A stretch of 64,000 bases of DNA from Pholis gunnellus (GCA_910591455.2 OU342806.1:27092017-27156016), one strand, 5' to 3'; shown: positions 9,540 to 21,244, counted from the first letter of the stretch. A program made the numbers and translations. Notes: generated from the letters alone by a model not told the origin.

Positions 9540-10600
9540 GGACATGAGATGTAGCTGTTTTTTATTTTTTTACTGGAAGACTTTCGCAGGAGCCGTTTGA
9601 TCAGAAGTGATAACCCGGGCGAGAGTTTCCCGCCTGCTAGGGTGAAAAAAAGAAGAAAGCACCCTGGTCCTCTGTATCGACCCGAGCCCTGATTTAGCTT
9701 TTAATGAAATGAGGAGATGTATGAATTCATTTTTTTATAAAGGCCACAAATCAGCTGCCTCCTCTTTAGTCCCACACACAGAATAAGTTCATGTAGATTG
9801 AAGCCCCGCCCACCACAGAAAGCATCAGAAATGATGTTTTTGATTGACAGGTCTTTAAAACAACATCAGCATTTCATGATGCTGTTTAAGATATCTCTAC
9901 AGGACTTTATTACTGAATGGCCCTTTAAATAACGTTATTATGATGAGGCGCTGACAAATTACACCTTAACGGTACCTGAGCAAGTAAATATATTAGAATA
10001 ATATTGTAAATTAAATTTGAAAAATCAGTTTTTTAGCATGCGCAGAAGAAAGCGTGCTTGGTTGAAGCACCTGGGCAGCACTGAGGGATCAACTGCTGTG
10101 AGATTTACAGAACACTGCTTCAAAAGCCGACCTTATTGTTGAGATACGACGTCTTTCAATCATCTAAAAAACATGAATTATTTTCATTTATTTGAGACAC
10201 GGTCTTTGTGTGAAGTCATTGTGGGAAACGATGAGTTGAAATAAAACCCACAGGACGTGAATCTCATCCCTTCAAGTTGAATTATTTATTACAGCCTTAA
10301 TGATCCGCTCACTTTTGTTCTTATTTGTGTCTTCCTGCTTATGTACAGCGAGTAGTGTTTTTCATGCTTTACATTATGTAATAATGTAAAGAACTTTCCT
10401 TTTTTCTGCTGTGTCGCTAAAATCTCACTGCATGGTATGAAATTAAAAAGTCATACACCCGTGCATTCATCTCACGAGCACAGATTTGTTGATTAAATAT
10501 GCTGTTTTAAATGAAAACCATGATAAATTAAACAGCATTTCAAAGTTTATATTATTAATAATTTCGCTCTTGGTCCTAAGAATGGATTTGCTGGGTCAGT
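9540..10600. other. Unique intron sequence without recognised features
   Basis: Mixed, mostly AT-leaning sequence with no microsatellite longer than a few units, no splice-like exon and no repeat that I recognise. Confidence 0.6.
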
Positions 10601-10611
10601 AGGAGCCCCTT

Positions 10612-10617
<6 letters not shown>

Positions 10618-10652
<35 letters not shown>
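10618..10652. repeat. (CA)n microsatellite
   Basis: A CA run followed by a short imperfect extension to about 10668. Confidence 0.95.
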
Positions 10653-10655
<3 letters not shown>

Positions 10656-11139
10656 GCACACACACACATGCATGCAAAACATTTGAATAGCAAAAAATAA
10701 AATATGAAATGTGAAAAATAAAGCCTATGATGTTTCTGTAAGACGGCGGCAGCAGCAGAAGGGGGTGCGTTTGTTTTGTGTTTCTAGGCAGCGCCGGGGA
10801 ATCGAGTCCCCGGCTTGGAATCACGAACTCTGGCACGTCTGCACGGCCGGGTCCAGAGCCAAACACACACACACACACACACTTTCTTTTCGCCCCTGAT
10901 GCGCCTCGCCAAAATAAAAGCCATGTTTTCCTAACTGCCGAATTACAACAGACGCACAAAAAAAATCTCTTTTTCTTCACGTTGAAAAGTTTTTCTTTTT
11001 TAATTTTTTGGAAAATTGAAAACTGGACACCCCTGGCCTCCATTTTGACGCCGTCCACCAGCCGCCATTTTGTAGAAGCCCGTTAATATTCACCACATGA
11101 CCTTAACAACACACTCAAAAAAAGAACTAAAATCAACAC

Positions 11140-11646
11140 ACACACAGCGTCCCGGACGCATCGAACGCCCCCGCCAGCCGACTCAAAGCACTCGATATGC
11201 GTTGGTGTGTTTCATTGTTTTATTTGTGTCCCGTTAATTATATAATAAAAGTGCACAAACAGACGCGGCAGACAAGGCTTTGTGTCGGCCAGACGCCGCG
11301 GCCAAGACGCCGCTGCCAATAAGACGCTGCCATTTCAAGAAGACGGCCAATCTCCCTCTCTCTCTCTCTGCTTCTCCATTTGTAGTTTATGTCTCTCCGA
11401 CGGTGTTTAAAAAGAGAGAAAGAGAGAGAGAGAGAATCCCGTTAGCCGTCTCCATTGTTGGACGCCCAACCAGCCGCCGCTGCCAAGGAGCCGCTGCCAA
11501 CTGCAACATACACTCACACAAGCACACACACGGGCACGTATACACACACACACATACACACATACAGACACAAACACACACTGATTTCTACACAATTTTG
11601 ATCACAAACACACACTTTTCAGTCGGCACTCGCCCCATGCCCGGGC

Positions 11647-11678
<32 letters not shown>

Positions 11679-11855
11679 TAGCCGTCTCTCTCTCTCTTTC
11701 CAGCCTGGCAGCCATCTTAAAGCATTGGCAACCATTTTGCAGCTTCTGTCTATTTTCTTTGAGCGGCTGCCATTCGCCACCTTCTGCCAGAACAAAAGAG
11801 GGCCGCTGCCATTACCAGCCATCCGCCACACACACACACACACACACACGCACAT

Positions 11856-11860
<5 letters not shown>
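11140..11860. promoter_or_regulatory. CpG-rich patch with repeated GCTGCCA words
   Basis: CpG dinucleotides are frequent compared with the surrounding intron. The word GCTGCCA followed by A or T occurs at about 11312, 11326, 11479, 11493, 11766 and 11805, often as CCGCTGCCA, along with GGCCAA near 11299 and 11345. GCCAA is the half-site bound by NFI proteins, so the patch could be an autoregulatory target of the host gene; equally the words could be remnants of a decayed tandem repeat. No promoter or exon could be shown. Confidence 0.25.

Positions 11861-11912
<52 letters not shown>
11649..11912. repeat. TG run and compound CA microsatellite
   Basis: A TG run at 11649-11677 and a compound CA run at 11826-11912 with two short interruptions flank a unique segment holding several GCTGCCA words. 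Confidence 0.95.
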
Positions 11913-11917
<5 letters not shown>

Positions 11918-12059
11918 AACAAGCACTCCAAAATCCTCCAAAAACCTTCCAGGAACCTTCCAAAACCGGTTGTGAATCCGCAGCTAATCAGTCGGGGTCT
12001 GTGAACTCTGCGGGGTTCTCCAGTGATTCCAACTGGAAAGCATCCAGTCAACTGGTATA

Positions 12060-13440
12060 AAAATATAAATGTGTTTTGACCTCTGACCTCTGGCTGCTGA
12101 TTATCATCTAAACGGGATGAAACGGCAGCGCACACTTTGAAAGGAGGCATTGATTTGTCTTTTTACTTCTCTCCTCAAAGAGCCCAAATGTTGTGCTCCA
12201 CTCTAAAAATAAAAAAACGGAGATACGATCATTTTGGAGTCATCATAATATTTATAAAAATATAGATCATTTAAAAGGCTCCGAACCGAGTCTCTACCGG
12301 CCCCCGTCACACCAACAGTGTTCATGTAAAGTGGGATTCTGTGAAATACAGCCGTCACTCTACAGGACGCAGGAAGACAAGAGAAGAAGAAGAAGACAAT
12401 GTCCCCTGATTGAAAACTAACTAACTCACTCAAAGAAAAGAAAGAAAGGAAATGAAAAAAACAATAATTAATGAAACCTAAAATCATATATAGGAAAAGT
12501 AAAAATGTAATTTTAAAGAAAAGTGCTGAGCCCAAACAGCTACACACACACCCAGAGAAGACGTCGGTGTGACGGCTGAACACGAGTGATAACCTGAGAA
12601 AAACACCAATGAAACAGATCAAATACAGCCTTTACATGTGGCTCAAACTAAATATCACAGAACATTTAGATGAACTATAACACCAAACAGACCATAGTGT
12701 TCAACCTCAAGTCCTGCTGCTTATTCATTTCCTAATGAAAATAAATGATTCGATTATCGTTCTCAGAACATATCTCTTGACTGTTGCAACACTTATCTTA
12801 TCTTTCACTATATTTACTGTTAAAAATGGGCAATAAAGCTGATTCTAGTTCTGTCGACCCCAAACAAAGATCATCACAAAAAAAACCTTCAAGCAACAAA
12901 CCTGTGAAGAAAGAATCAGATTTCATTCGTGTTAAATCTGAACAACCTTTCCACTCAGAGATGCTCGCTGCTCTGAGAGCTGTCACTCATTAGTCAGGAC
13001 TCAGTTCATAGTGAGATAACAATCTCCTTAATATCAAATTAATAAATAGATTTTTTTTTTGTACAGAAACGTTAAATGCCCCAAACAAAATTCACATTCA
13101 AGTGATATTTTAAAGACCCCCGCTGGACCGGGGGGAAATGCTTTGTATTAATAGACTCAGACTCCCACAATGCCTTGGAGCTACATCGGAGTTTTGGCAG
13201 CTGCTGAGGTTTCACCTGTTCACATATTACTGTTTTAATACTGCAGTGAAATCTGTGTTTGCAGGGGTCTATTGATCTGCAGGAGAAAAAATAAACTTAT
13301 AATAAAATATTTAAATATTTACATTTTTGCAGACGTGTGTGTGTGTGTGTGGTTACATCTGGACTTTGGGCAAATTGAAATAGTGTGTGCCTTTTTGGTG
13401 GGCGGGGTCGGATTGATGAATTGCTGTATTGATCGGAGCG
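12060..13440. other. Unique intron sequence without recognised features
   Basis: No exon, RNA gene or repeat that I recognise. The segment 13180-13260 is of balanced composition but has no clear motif cluster. The open frame at 12784-12993 has no family signature. Confidence 0.55.
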
Positions 13441-13481
13441 CTGCCTCACTTACCATAATTATAGCTCTCTAATGGATGATG

Positions 13482-13483
<2 letters not shown>

Positions 13484-13542
<59 letters not shown>
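13484..13542. repeat. (CA)n microsatellite, about 29 units
   Basis: A pure run located just before the long polypyrimidine tract. Confidence 0.97.
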
Positions 13543-13545
<3 letters not shown>

Positions 13546-13599
13546 GATATCACACACTGAAGAAGATAAGTTTCCTTGTTATCATAATTCTTATTTCGG

Positions 13600-14797
13600 G
13601 TTCCTGTTCCTCCTTCTTCCTCACTTCCTCTGCACCTTCTGCTCTTGTTCCCTTTCTTTGTTTCTTCCGTCCTCCATCTCTTTTCTTCCCTCCTCCCTTA
13701 CATCCTCTCCCTCACTTATATGATTCCTCACTTCCTTTGATCCTACTTTCCTCCCTTCACTTCTCCATCCCACCCTTTGTCCCTTCAGCCCCTCACATCC
13801 TCCCTCCTCTGTATCTTCCTCCCATCCTCTACCCTTGCTTCCTCTACTCCCTCATTCATCCCTTTCTCTTGCTCCCTATTTAGATGAGTCCTTCTGTCCT
13901 ACAATACATTCTTCCAGCCCTTCCTACCATCATTCCTCCCTTACAGCATCCATTGCTTCCTTCTTTCCTCCTTTCCCCCGTTCCTCTCGTACGTCTTTAC
14001 GTTCACCGTTGTTCTCTTCATCCCTAATCTCTAATCTTTTCACTCCACCCTTCCATCTTCCCTCCTTTGTCTCCTCCTTTTCCTCCTGTCTCCTTTTTTA
14101 TCCTTACTTTTCCATCTCTTTCTCCCATTTCCTTATCCTCACTTTTGTCCTTCATCACTTTCTTTCTTCCTTCTTTCATCCTTTAGTCCATTTCTCCCTA
14201 TTTGATCCTTCCTCCTTTCCGACTTCTGTTCTTCTTTCCATCCCTCCCTCCCATCCTTCCTCCCTCACAGCTTCCCTCCTCCATCTCTTCCTTCCTTCCC
14301 CTCTTCCTCACTTCTTTCTTTCCTCCCTTCCTCGGTCCCTCATTCCCTTTCTTTGTTCCTTACTCCCTCCCTACACTACATCCTCCCTCTTCCACTCTTT
14401 CTTCTGTCATCTCTTCTCCTCTTTCTTCCTTTGTGTTTACCTTTCGTCTTTCCTCTCTCAAACCCTTTTTTCTCTCTCTTTCTTTCTTAAATTCCCCCTC
14501 CTATATTTCCACCGTCCATCTCCCTTTCTTACTTCCTTTGTTTCTTTTTCCATTCTTTCTCTCTCCCTCTCACACTTTTCTTCCTTCCTCCCTTACATCA
14601 TCTCTTCCCCATCTCTACCTTCCTTTTTTTGTCCATCCTCCCTTCCTCTGTTCTTTCTTTCCTCACTTCCTTCCCCCCTCTTTTGTCCCTCCATTACCCC
14701 ACCGTCCTCTGTCTCTTCCCCTTTTTTCTTGCTTTCCTTCCCTCCTCCTTCCTACCTCTATTACATCCTCCCTCCCTCTTCTCTTACTTCCTCATCT
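13600..14797. repeat. 1.2 kb polypyrimidine tract, decayed tandem repeat
   Basis: The plus strand is overwhelmingly C and T for about 1.2 kb, with recurrent words such as CTTCCTCCC, TTACATCCTC and TCCATCTCTTCC spaced irregularly at a few tens of bases. That pattern suggests an old minisatellite with decayed units. The 323-codon plus-strand frame at 13835-14806 exists because pyrimidine-only DNA cannot contain stop codons. In the nfia transcript the tract is a long purine-rich stretch. Confidence 0.9.
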
Positions 14798-14849
14798 GCA
14801 GGTTGATCAATACTGATAAATTATTGATTATTCAGAAGCTGCTGAGACC

Positions 14850-14975
14850 GATGACTTTCCAATCTCATGTTCCCAAAAACCCCCACATCCAATCAAAACC
14901 CACTCTCAACCGACTACCATCCAATCAGAGTCCAGTCCTGCATGACCAACGTCCAATCAGATTTCAGTCCTAACA
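14850..14975. repeat. Degenerate CCAATCA repeat
   Basis: TCCAATC recurs at about 14858, 14889, 14920 and 14952 with spacing close to 31 bp, inside diverged copies of a longer unit. CCAATCA is also the NF-Y box; the even spacing favours a small tandem repeat as the origin. Confidence 0.5.
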
Positions 14976-15263
14976 AACCACACATTTCATTACTTTGTAT
15001 CTGTATGGAGGGGCGAGAGAGGGAGGAGAGAAAGAGAAGATTGGAGGAAGATGTGAGGAGGGACAGAGGATGAGGAGAGGAGAAGATGAGGAGGTTGGAG
15101 GCATGGATGAAGGAGTCTCTCTCTCTGATTGGCTGGTTTTAGTGTTTTTGGAAACTTTATCATAATTTTCTCTCACTCTCTCCCCCATGTTATCCTCCCC
15201 TTTTTTCTTCCCTCTCCCCCCTTTTACTCTCTCAGGAACGGATGTCTGGCTGAGATAACACTC

Positions 15264-15306
15264 ACACACACACACACACACACACACAAAAACACACACT
15301 CTCACT

Positions 15307-15345
<39 letters not shown>

Positions 15346-15537
15346 GTGCTTTATCTGTAGTGATTTCACCATAATCTGCTATAGACTCTACTGCCATTAA
15401 TCACATTGTGTGTGTGTGTGTGTGTGTGTACAGTTTGTCCATCCTTCAACTGTATGGATTACCCAGAGTGCAGCAAAAAGAGAGAGGGCAGAAAGTACAG
15501 AGAAAAAGGACCAGTATTTCTTTCACAAACACACACA

Positions 15538-15597
<60 letters not shown>
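15264..15597. repeat. Cluster of CA and TG microsatellites
   Basis: CA runs lie at about 15264-15290, 15309-15341 and 15529-15597, and a TG run at 15406-15429. Confidence 0.95.
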
Positions 15598-15599
<2 letters not shown>

Positions 15600-16069
15600 G
15601 CAGGAGGGGCGTCGTGCCAGCCTCGATGCCAGGCTCAGGGTTGCCGTGGTGACGGTAGGGGCCCTGGAGGTCACAGCACCCCAAAACAATCTCAGAACAA
15701 GAACTGAAGCTGTGACTGAATTCACTCGTTCATTATTCATTATTATACATAAAAACGTAACTCGTAGAGGAATTTTCTATCAAATAAGCCTTTGAAGCCA
15801 AAGTGTGTTTGCAAAATGTTGATCCATCCACCGTTTTATTTGTGGAAAGAAAAATTGAATAGTTCAATTAAGTAATTAAATACGTTTTCATTGAAAATAG
15901 TGAAGCTGAGATGAAATAGTTTTCTAATCCACTTTGACACACAGTATGTGCTTCCAACATTCAGACAGCGGAGGCGTCTGCTTTCCTGCAGCTTTCGAAG
16001 CTACACCTACGAAAGTGAATGAGCTGTAATCGATATCCCACAATTTGTACCCACAATCATGAATCAGGA

Positions 16070-16305
16070 TGTAAAAAGACAGGAAAACCCCCCACAGGCC
16101 GAACAAAGGGGAGGGGCATGGGTCGGACAAGAAACGCTCTTTCTCCCAGGAGGCCGTGGTTCGTGTCCCGGGTGAAACAAGACGTCAATGATGAGATACT
16201 CGCCACGTGACGTCTGAAGTTAAGTAAAGCCACATCCCTAGTTATTCCAAACCAAAGCACAATCTTTTCCTAAACCTAACCAAGTATTTTTGTTGGCTTA
16301 ACCCA
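16070..16305 (+). mobile_element. Interspersed repeat fragment ending in 'CCTAAACCTAACCAAG'
   Basis: The words 'ggttcgtgtcccgggtgaaa', 'ctcgccacgtgacgtc' and 'tcctaaacctaaccaag' are ones that I recall from a widespread teleost repeat. GGTTCGTGTCC resembles a Pol III B-box, which would fit a tRNA-derived origin, but no clean A-box is placed upstream. It abuts a hAT-type end at 16306. Confidence 0.5.
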
Positions 16306-16410
16306 GGGGTCTGCAACCTTTACTCTCCAAAGAGCCATTTTGCCCTATTTTCCACCAAATAAAATTTGTCTGGAGCCGCAAAAGCTATTTGATGTCAAAT
16401 TTCTCGCCAC
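16304..16410 (+). mobile_element. hAT-type transposon fragment (left end)
   Basis: CCAGGGGTCTGCAACCTTT followed by 'agagccattttgccc' and 'ggagccgcaaaagc' matches the terminal inverted repeat and subterminal region of non-autonomous hAT elements (CAGGGGTCNGCAACC ends). No matching right end (GGTTGCAGACCCCTG) is visible downstream, so the copy is truncated. Confidence 0.6.
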
Positions 16411-16599
16411 ATATCAAGCATACAGGTAAGCCAGCATCGTTGGCAGTGAAAGCAAATTAATACGTCCACGCAGAATTAAACTCTCTATTTTCCTCCGTGA
16501 CTTCTTCTTTTGGATTTATCCATCGATAGTTTACCGAGGGTGGAGGTCTGCAAATCATGATCAACGAACTACAAGAAAAGGAGCATTACGACGTAATAT

Positions 16600-16700
16600 G
16601 CAAGTGGCGGATCGCGTAGCGTGGCCGTTTTTGAATATATTACTATTTTGCTCGACAGGGTTCGAATCCAGGTTGTTGCGATCTTTCCATAAATATATTT
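16600..16700 (+). mobile_element. Repeat fragment with a Pol III B-box (SINE-like)
   Basis: GGGTTCGAATCCA at 16658-16670 is a perfect B-box. About 45 bp upstream, 'atcgcgtagcgtggccg' is only a poor A-box. The body does not fold as a tRNA and has no CCA-compatible acceptor stem, so this is at most a tRNA-derived element. Confidence 0.35.
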
Positions 16701-16899
16701 TCTTCAATGTATTTCTTCATACGTGGCTGTGATGTAGTGCTCACTTATACAATCGTAATCCCCGCAATATATATATGAGATGTGGCTTTTAGATCTCCAG
16801 CAATATGTTTGTGAATGTTTGACCAATCTGGCAACAGAGGCAGAAAACAGCTGCTGCTGTTACACGAACACAACACACACACGGAAGGGAAACCAGTAG

Positions 16900-17060
16900 G
16901 TTTGAAACCAGTAGGACCGGCACCCACTGCATGCCCAGTGTACGTGAATAGTCACGTGATATTTGTTTTCAGGCGTTGAAGTCTGGACGGAGATCATCTC
17001 GAAAACAATGCTTAAACGCCGTGTGGACGGAGGACTCAGGGAGTAACTTTTCAAAAGATA
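16900..17060. mobile_element. DNA-transposon-like repeat fragment
   Basis: The words 'tgtttttcaggcgttgaag', 'ggacggagatcatctcgaaa' and 'cgccgtgtggacggagg' are of a type that I recall from teleost non-autonomous DNA transposons, where 'gtgtggacgg' is a recurring phrase. The 'gtgtggacgg' phrase appears in partial form at both ends of the stretch. Confidence 0.4.
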
Positions 17061-17109
17061 TCCTACTCACAGGATACAATGCGCTATCGCCATAGAAACT
17101 GATGAAAAA

Positions 17110-17700
17110 CATTGCGTTTTACAGAAGAGATCATTTCAGTGTCAATAGGGAAATATGGAGGGATTACAAATGTCACCTTATCTTATAGTATCTTATTCAA
17201 TCAACATCACTAAAGGGTTGATCCACTCAAATCTCACTCGTGTGCTTTTTCTTCCCTCAGGTGGAAGCGGTGTAGTCTGGTAGTTTCGGTTGGTCTCGTC
17301 CCCTTTAGTCTGTGCTGCTCAAAACAGTATTTGCAGACACACTGAGCCACTGACGGTCCTCTGGATGATCAACAGAACCTCATCTCCAGAATCAGTGGAA
17401 AAAAGTTAGAAGGAGCAACTAAAGAGGTTTTTCTTTCAAAGGAAAAACAAAAGTTTCCTTGACGAAAAATGAGAGTTTGTGTGTGAGTTTCTGGTCAAAT
17501 GTTCTCTTTAATGCTCTGCAAGTCACATACTGGGTATTGTTTTAATGTGATGTTACTGGAGGAGTAGATGTTGCCAAGACAACAACACATTTGGGATCCA
17601 AGTAAAACAATAAATCTGAGCATAAACCTTTTCCTACAGAAGAGCTCTGAACATTCTGATAGTTCAATAAACAACCGATTTCACTAAATTATGACTTTTT
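17110..17700. other. Unique intron sequence without recognised features
   Basis: No microsatellite, exon or repeat that I recognise. Confidence 0.55.
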
Positions 17701-17718
17701 ACAGTGTGCAGGGCCAGT

Positions 17719-17719
17719 C

Positions 17720-17816
<97 letters not shown>

Positions 17817-17838
17817 CAAACAAAGATATTGGCAAGCA

Positions 17839-17883
<45 letters not shown>
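17719..17883. repeat. Two long (CA)n microsatellites (48 and 22 units)
   Basis: CA runs at 17719-17815 and 17841-17883 are separated by 25 bp. The first is the longest CA run in the window. Confidence 0.97.
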
Positions 17884-17887
<4 letters not shown>

Positions 17888-17894
17888 ATCCAGG

Positions 17895-17942
17895 CGGTGT
17901 GACCAGGTGGCTTGTGGGTAAAGGCTCTGGCATGTCGCCACA
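17895..17942 (+). mobile_element. tRNA-SINE head-like fragment
   Basis: GGTGGCTTGTGGGTAAAGGC followed by TCTGGCATGTCGCC resembles the common teleost SINE head GGTGGCTCAGTGGTTAGCAC...TGTCGCC, which carries the Pol III A-box. The sequence then runs into CA repeats and no B-box follows, so only the head remains. Confidence 0.35.
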
Positions 17943-18061
17943 CACACACAGATGGTTACCAACCCTCACTGCCGCCCCCCCCCCCTCTCTACAATATGCT
18001 CGTGCACAAATCCACGTGCACGCTGCCAAACAGCATATGCCCTGCCGAATGGGTCATTGGG

Positions 18062-18088
18062 CACACACACACACACACACACACACAG
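18062..18088. repeat. (CA)n microsatellite
   Basis: A pure run of about 13 units. Confidence 0.95.
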
Positions 18089-18477
18089 TGTGGCCGGTGT
18101 TTTTGTTTATGCTTGTGTCTGGGTGTGAAATGACTCGTTGATTGATTGAGCAGTAATATGAATATGAATCAAAGACCAATCAATCATTTAAGTCATTATT
18201 ATTGCATTGAGATATTTTAATCTATGATTTGATGATCAGCTGATTTGTTAAGTATCATTAATTGAACCCTTGATGACTTTTTGGATGTCGGTCCGACTGG
18301 ATGAGCAGTTTGAAGAATCACTTTAAACATCTCCAGTAACAGACAGAAATCTAAATGGGAATACAAAAAATAAAAAAGGAGCCCTCTTAATATGGATCCA
18401 ATAATAATAATAATCGCTTCATTGTTTTGTCTCTGAAATGAAAAAAAGGTCGTATTTGACCGAACTCTAAGGTCACG

Positions 18478-18612
18478 CCTTCAAATGTCCTGTTTTGTCA
18501 AAGAAAAAAATAAAGATATTCAGTATATGATCATGGAAAGCGAGAAAGAAGAAGAGAAGCTGGAGAGAGAGAGAACCGACTCATCGATTAATCAAGTCGT
18601 TATTACACAGCA
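18478..18612 (+). mobile_element. Copy 1 of a teleost repeat ('AAATGTCCTGTTTTGTC')
   Basis: The segments 'tcaaatgtcctgttttgtc' and 'agatattcagtatatgatc' followed by 'tcatcgattaatcaagtcg' are shared in order with 52381-52640, and in part with 32580-32890. The family is a non-coding interspersed element that I recall from many teleost genomes, beginning in full copies with GGGCTGCAACTAACGATTA. Confidence 0.6.
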
Positions 18613-18852
18613 AGAAGATTTTCAGGACTTGTTTGAGCAGCAAAACAGGCCACACGACAGAACTACGCCACGAGTACCAAGTTCTACACTAAGTTGACCA
18701 AGGACAACTTTTTACAAGACACCATGTAATAAGTGTTATAAATAAACCTTTCATGGCTTTTTATGACATAATGGAAACAGTATAAAATGTCCCACAAGGT
18801 GTCTGTTTTTAATTGACGTAATGAATATAAAATACATACAATGTTCAGATCA

Positions 18853-18900
18853 CATATATATATATATATATATACATATATATATGTATATATATATATT
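18853..18900. repeat. (TA)n microsatellite with internal palindrome
   Basis: TA units interrupted symmetrically by ACATA/GTATA, giving a self-complementary AT-rich stretch. Confidence 0.9.
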
Positions 18901-19123
18901 TTAAACACTTTACACGCTGATAACTCAAGATGAAAATCGACAGATTAATCAATAACAACAATAATCATAAAAGGGAGAAACCCCGCCACTGTTCCTGTAT
19001 CAGTAGAACATTTCAACACACAGGAAACTACTGTGCATTCCCCCGTCACTGCGTGTCTATGTGTGTGTGTGTGTGTGAACATATGGAGGAGGATCGAGGC
19101 TTCGCTACACAGCTGTCTAACCC

Positions 19124-19124
19124 C

Positions 19125-19161
<37 letters not shown>

Positions 19162-19223
19162 AATGTATGAGCTAGCGGGTAATAAATGCAGCTGCTACAT
19201 GACAACAAACCACAGAACATGAG

Positions 19224-19257
<34 letters not shown>
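19124..19257. repeat. Two (CA)n microsatellites
   Basis: CA runs at about 19124-19156 and 19226-19257. Confidence 0.95.
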
Positions 19258-19258
<1 letters not shown>

Positions 19259-19619
19259 ATGCTCTGCAGTGTCATACGATGGTTTCAAACAGTGAAAATG
19301 AATCAAGAATCAGATGATTCTGCAGGCTTCTACGGAACATCAGAGGTGGAGCCTTAAAATTGATGTTGGATGTCTTCTAACCAACTATCCCAAAAACTGA
19401 ACCAGCTAGTTTAAGGGCCCTTTAACACCCGTCTTGTTTGATCCAAACCAACATTACAGGAGTGAAACCTCACCCAGTACGACAACCAGCCAAACCTTGG
19501 TCCCACCAAAAGAGGTGGTCTCTGTCCGGATCAGAAGCGAACCACGGGTTAAATGGAATCTGGTGCTAGGAAACACTTCCACCTTTGTCCACAGGGACCG
19601 CCAGAATTACCACAAAATG

Positions 19620-19702
19620 AAAGTTCTTTGTAGCTTTAAGCAAAATTCTTTAGACTGTGGTATTTCTACTTTTACTGAAGTAAAGGATCACAGTACTTCC
19701 TC
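19620..19702 (+). repeat. Fragment of the 'CTTTTACTGAAGTAAAGGATC' teleost repeat
   Basis: The words 'ggtatttctacttttactg' and 'agtaaaggatcacagtact' followed by 'tcctccccc' match the plus-strand 3' part of the family also present at 29825. Confidence 0.5.
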
Positions 19703-20279
19703 CCCCGGGTAAGTTCTATATAAGTTATTTCAAACTTGATTTTCTGTCTGCTGAATCCTGCTGGTTGTACGTTTTCGGCACTTGTATCCTCCTTGGACAT
19801 CACCCCCCCCACCTCCCAACGAACCCTAAATGTTGTGACAATGTTCCTTTACTACATAATTATGATCATCTTTTTGCTCTGACATGTTGCGGAGAAAGAC
19901 GCTTTCTTATGGAGATTTAAAGTGGCTTAAAGTGTGTGTGTCAGAGGGGGGGGGGGGTCCCTGAAAACATTTCCTCCTGTTACAAAACCCAGAGAAGCCC
20001 TTCGCCGGCCCACAATGCATCACTACGCACCGCAGAAACAACAGCACTACTGGGGGAGAGAGAGACAGAGGGGAGTAGGGGGGTCCAGACAGAGAGAGGC
20101 AGAGGTCAAGCTGTCTGTGAGGAGGTGGGAGAGGGGGAAGGAGGGGGCAGGAGGAGGAGGTGACCCGGGGCTCTTCACAGCCTGAATAGAAGCTCCCGCG
20201 GGGCTCTCAGTGTTTGGACGTTCGCTTTTGTCCAAAATACTTGTTCCTCTTTTCTGCTTCTATGGACGTAATCTGCTCC

Positions 20280-20780
20280 ACACTTCTCCGGACAGCATCA
20301 GGAGGAGGAGGAGGACATGGATTTGAAGAGGAGGAAGGAGAGGTATGGCAGGATCAGGGGAGGAAGAGGTAAAGTGAGAGAGCGAGGAAGGGCAGAGGAG
20401 AAAAGGGAGGAGGGAGGGTGAACGAGGAGGAGAGGTTAGAGGAGTCAAAAAAAGGATTATAAACAGGAAACAGAAGAGAAGAAGATTAAGAGAGAGTAGA
20501 GGGGAGAACCCTGGGTGGGTTTAAAGACGAAAAAGAAAAGAGGAGGAAAGGAAGATGAAGCGCAAAAGGAGGAAGACGTGTGTCAGCGGGGGGGGGGGGG
20601 GGGGGGAAGAGGAGAAGGAAGTAGGAGGTGGTTAGGAGATGTAGGAGATTAGAGAAGGAAAACTTGCACGAGAACAAACAGGGAAGAAGAAGAGGAAGAG
20701 GGAGGAAGGGAAGAAGAGACAGGAAGAACAGGAGGAGACAGAGGGTGAATGAAGAGAAAGAGGAGAAGAGGAAACATATA
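20280..20780. repeat. Polypurine-rich tract with a 19-base G run
   Basis: The plus strand is largely A and G with AGGAGG and GAAGAG words, interrupted by unique bases; the uninterrupted G run is at 20588-20606. The open frames over this tract are compositional. Confidence 0.85.
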
Positions 20781-20834
20781 TTGTGGTTTGTGGGGATTCA
20801 TAAAGGTTTTGTTTTACCAGTTAACTTTTATATT

Positions 20835-20841
20835 ACACACG

Positions 20842-20893
<52 letters not shown>
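20835..20893. repeat. (CA)n microsatellite
   Basis: A CA run with two single-base interruptions; it directly precedes the repeat copy at 20894. Confidence 0.95.
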
Positions 20894-20898
<5 letters not shown>

Positions 20899-20990
20899 GC
20901 TGCCACATGTACTCACTAGAGGACCAAATGTGGATTCATCCGCCGTTGAAAATAGTCCCCAACGAATGCACTTTTGGGAAATTACTGAGC
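20894..20990 (+). mobile_element. Interspersed repeat, copy 1 of a 90 bp family
   Basis: Aligned by eye with 40586-40680, the two share 'cctgctgcc', 'tactcactagag', 'accaaa.gtggatt' and 'gaaaatagtccccaac' in the same order and spacing, same orientation, with scattered substitutions. Only this core is recognisable and no terminal repeats are visible. Confidence 0.75.
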
Positions 20991-21244
20991 CTTTTACAAA
21001 AAATATGAAACTGTATATTTGAGTTTTTATAGAGCTGACATCTTCAGTAGGAAGCTACTTGGAGCTGGAGAGCCACAGATACGGGCCGACAGACTTTTAT
21101 TATATGAAAGATAAAAATAACTAACAAACGTTTCGTTAGAGCACACGAGATGCTGATGGACTTCTGGCCTTTTTACAGAATCCGCTGGCGTATTCGCTTT
21201 AAACCTCCGCATCAGAACTCCCAGAATGCTCCGCTGCAACAGAC

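Noticed and set aside
13835..14806. 323-codon plus-strand open frame rich in Ser, Pro, Leu and Phe
   Set aside because: A pyrimidine-only strand cannot contain stop codons. No domain, no splice context and no codon pattern support a gene.
16600..16700. Functional tRNA gene at the GGGTTCGAATCCA B-box
   Set aside because: No paired acceptor, D or anticodon arms could be drawn and the A-box is poor.
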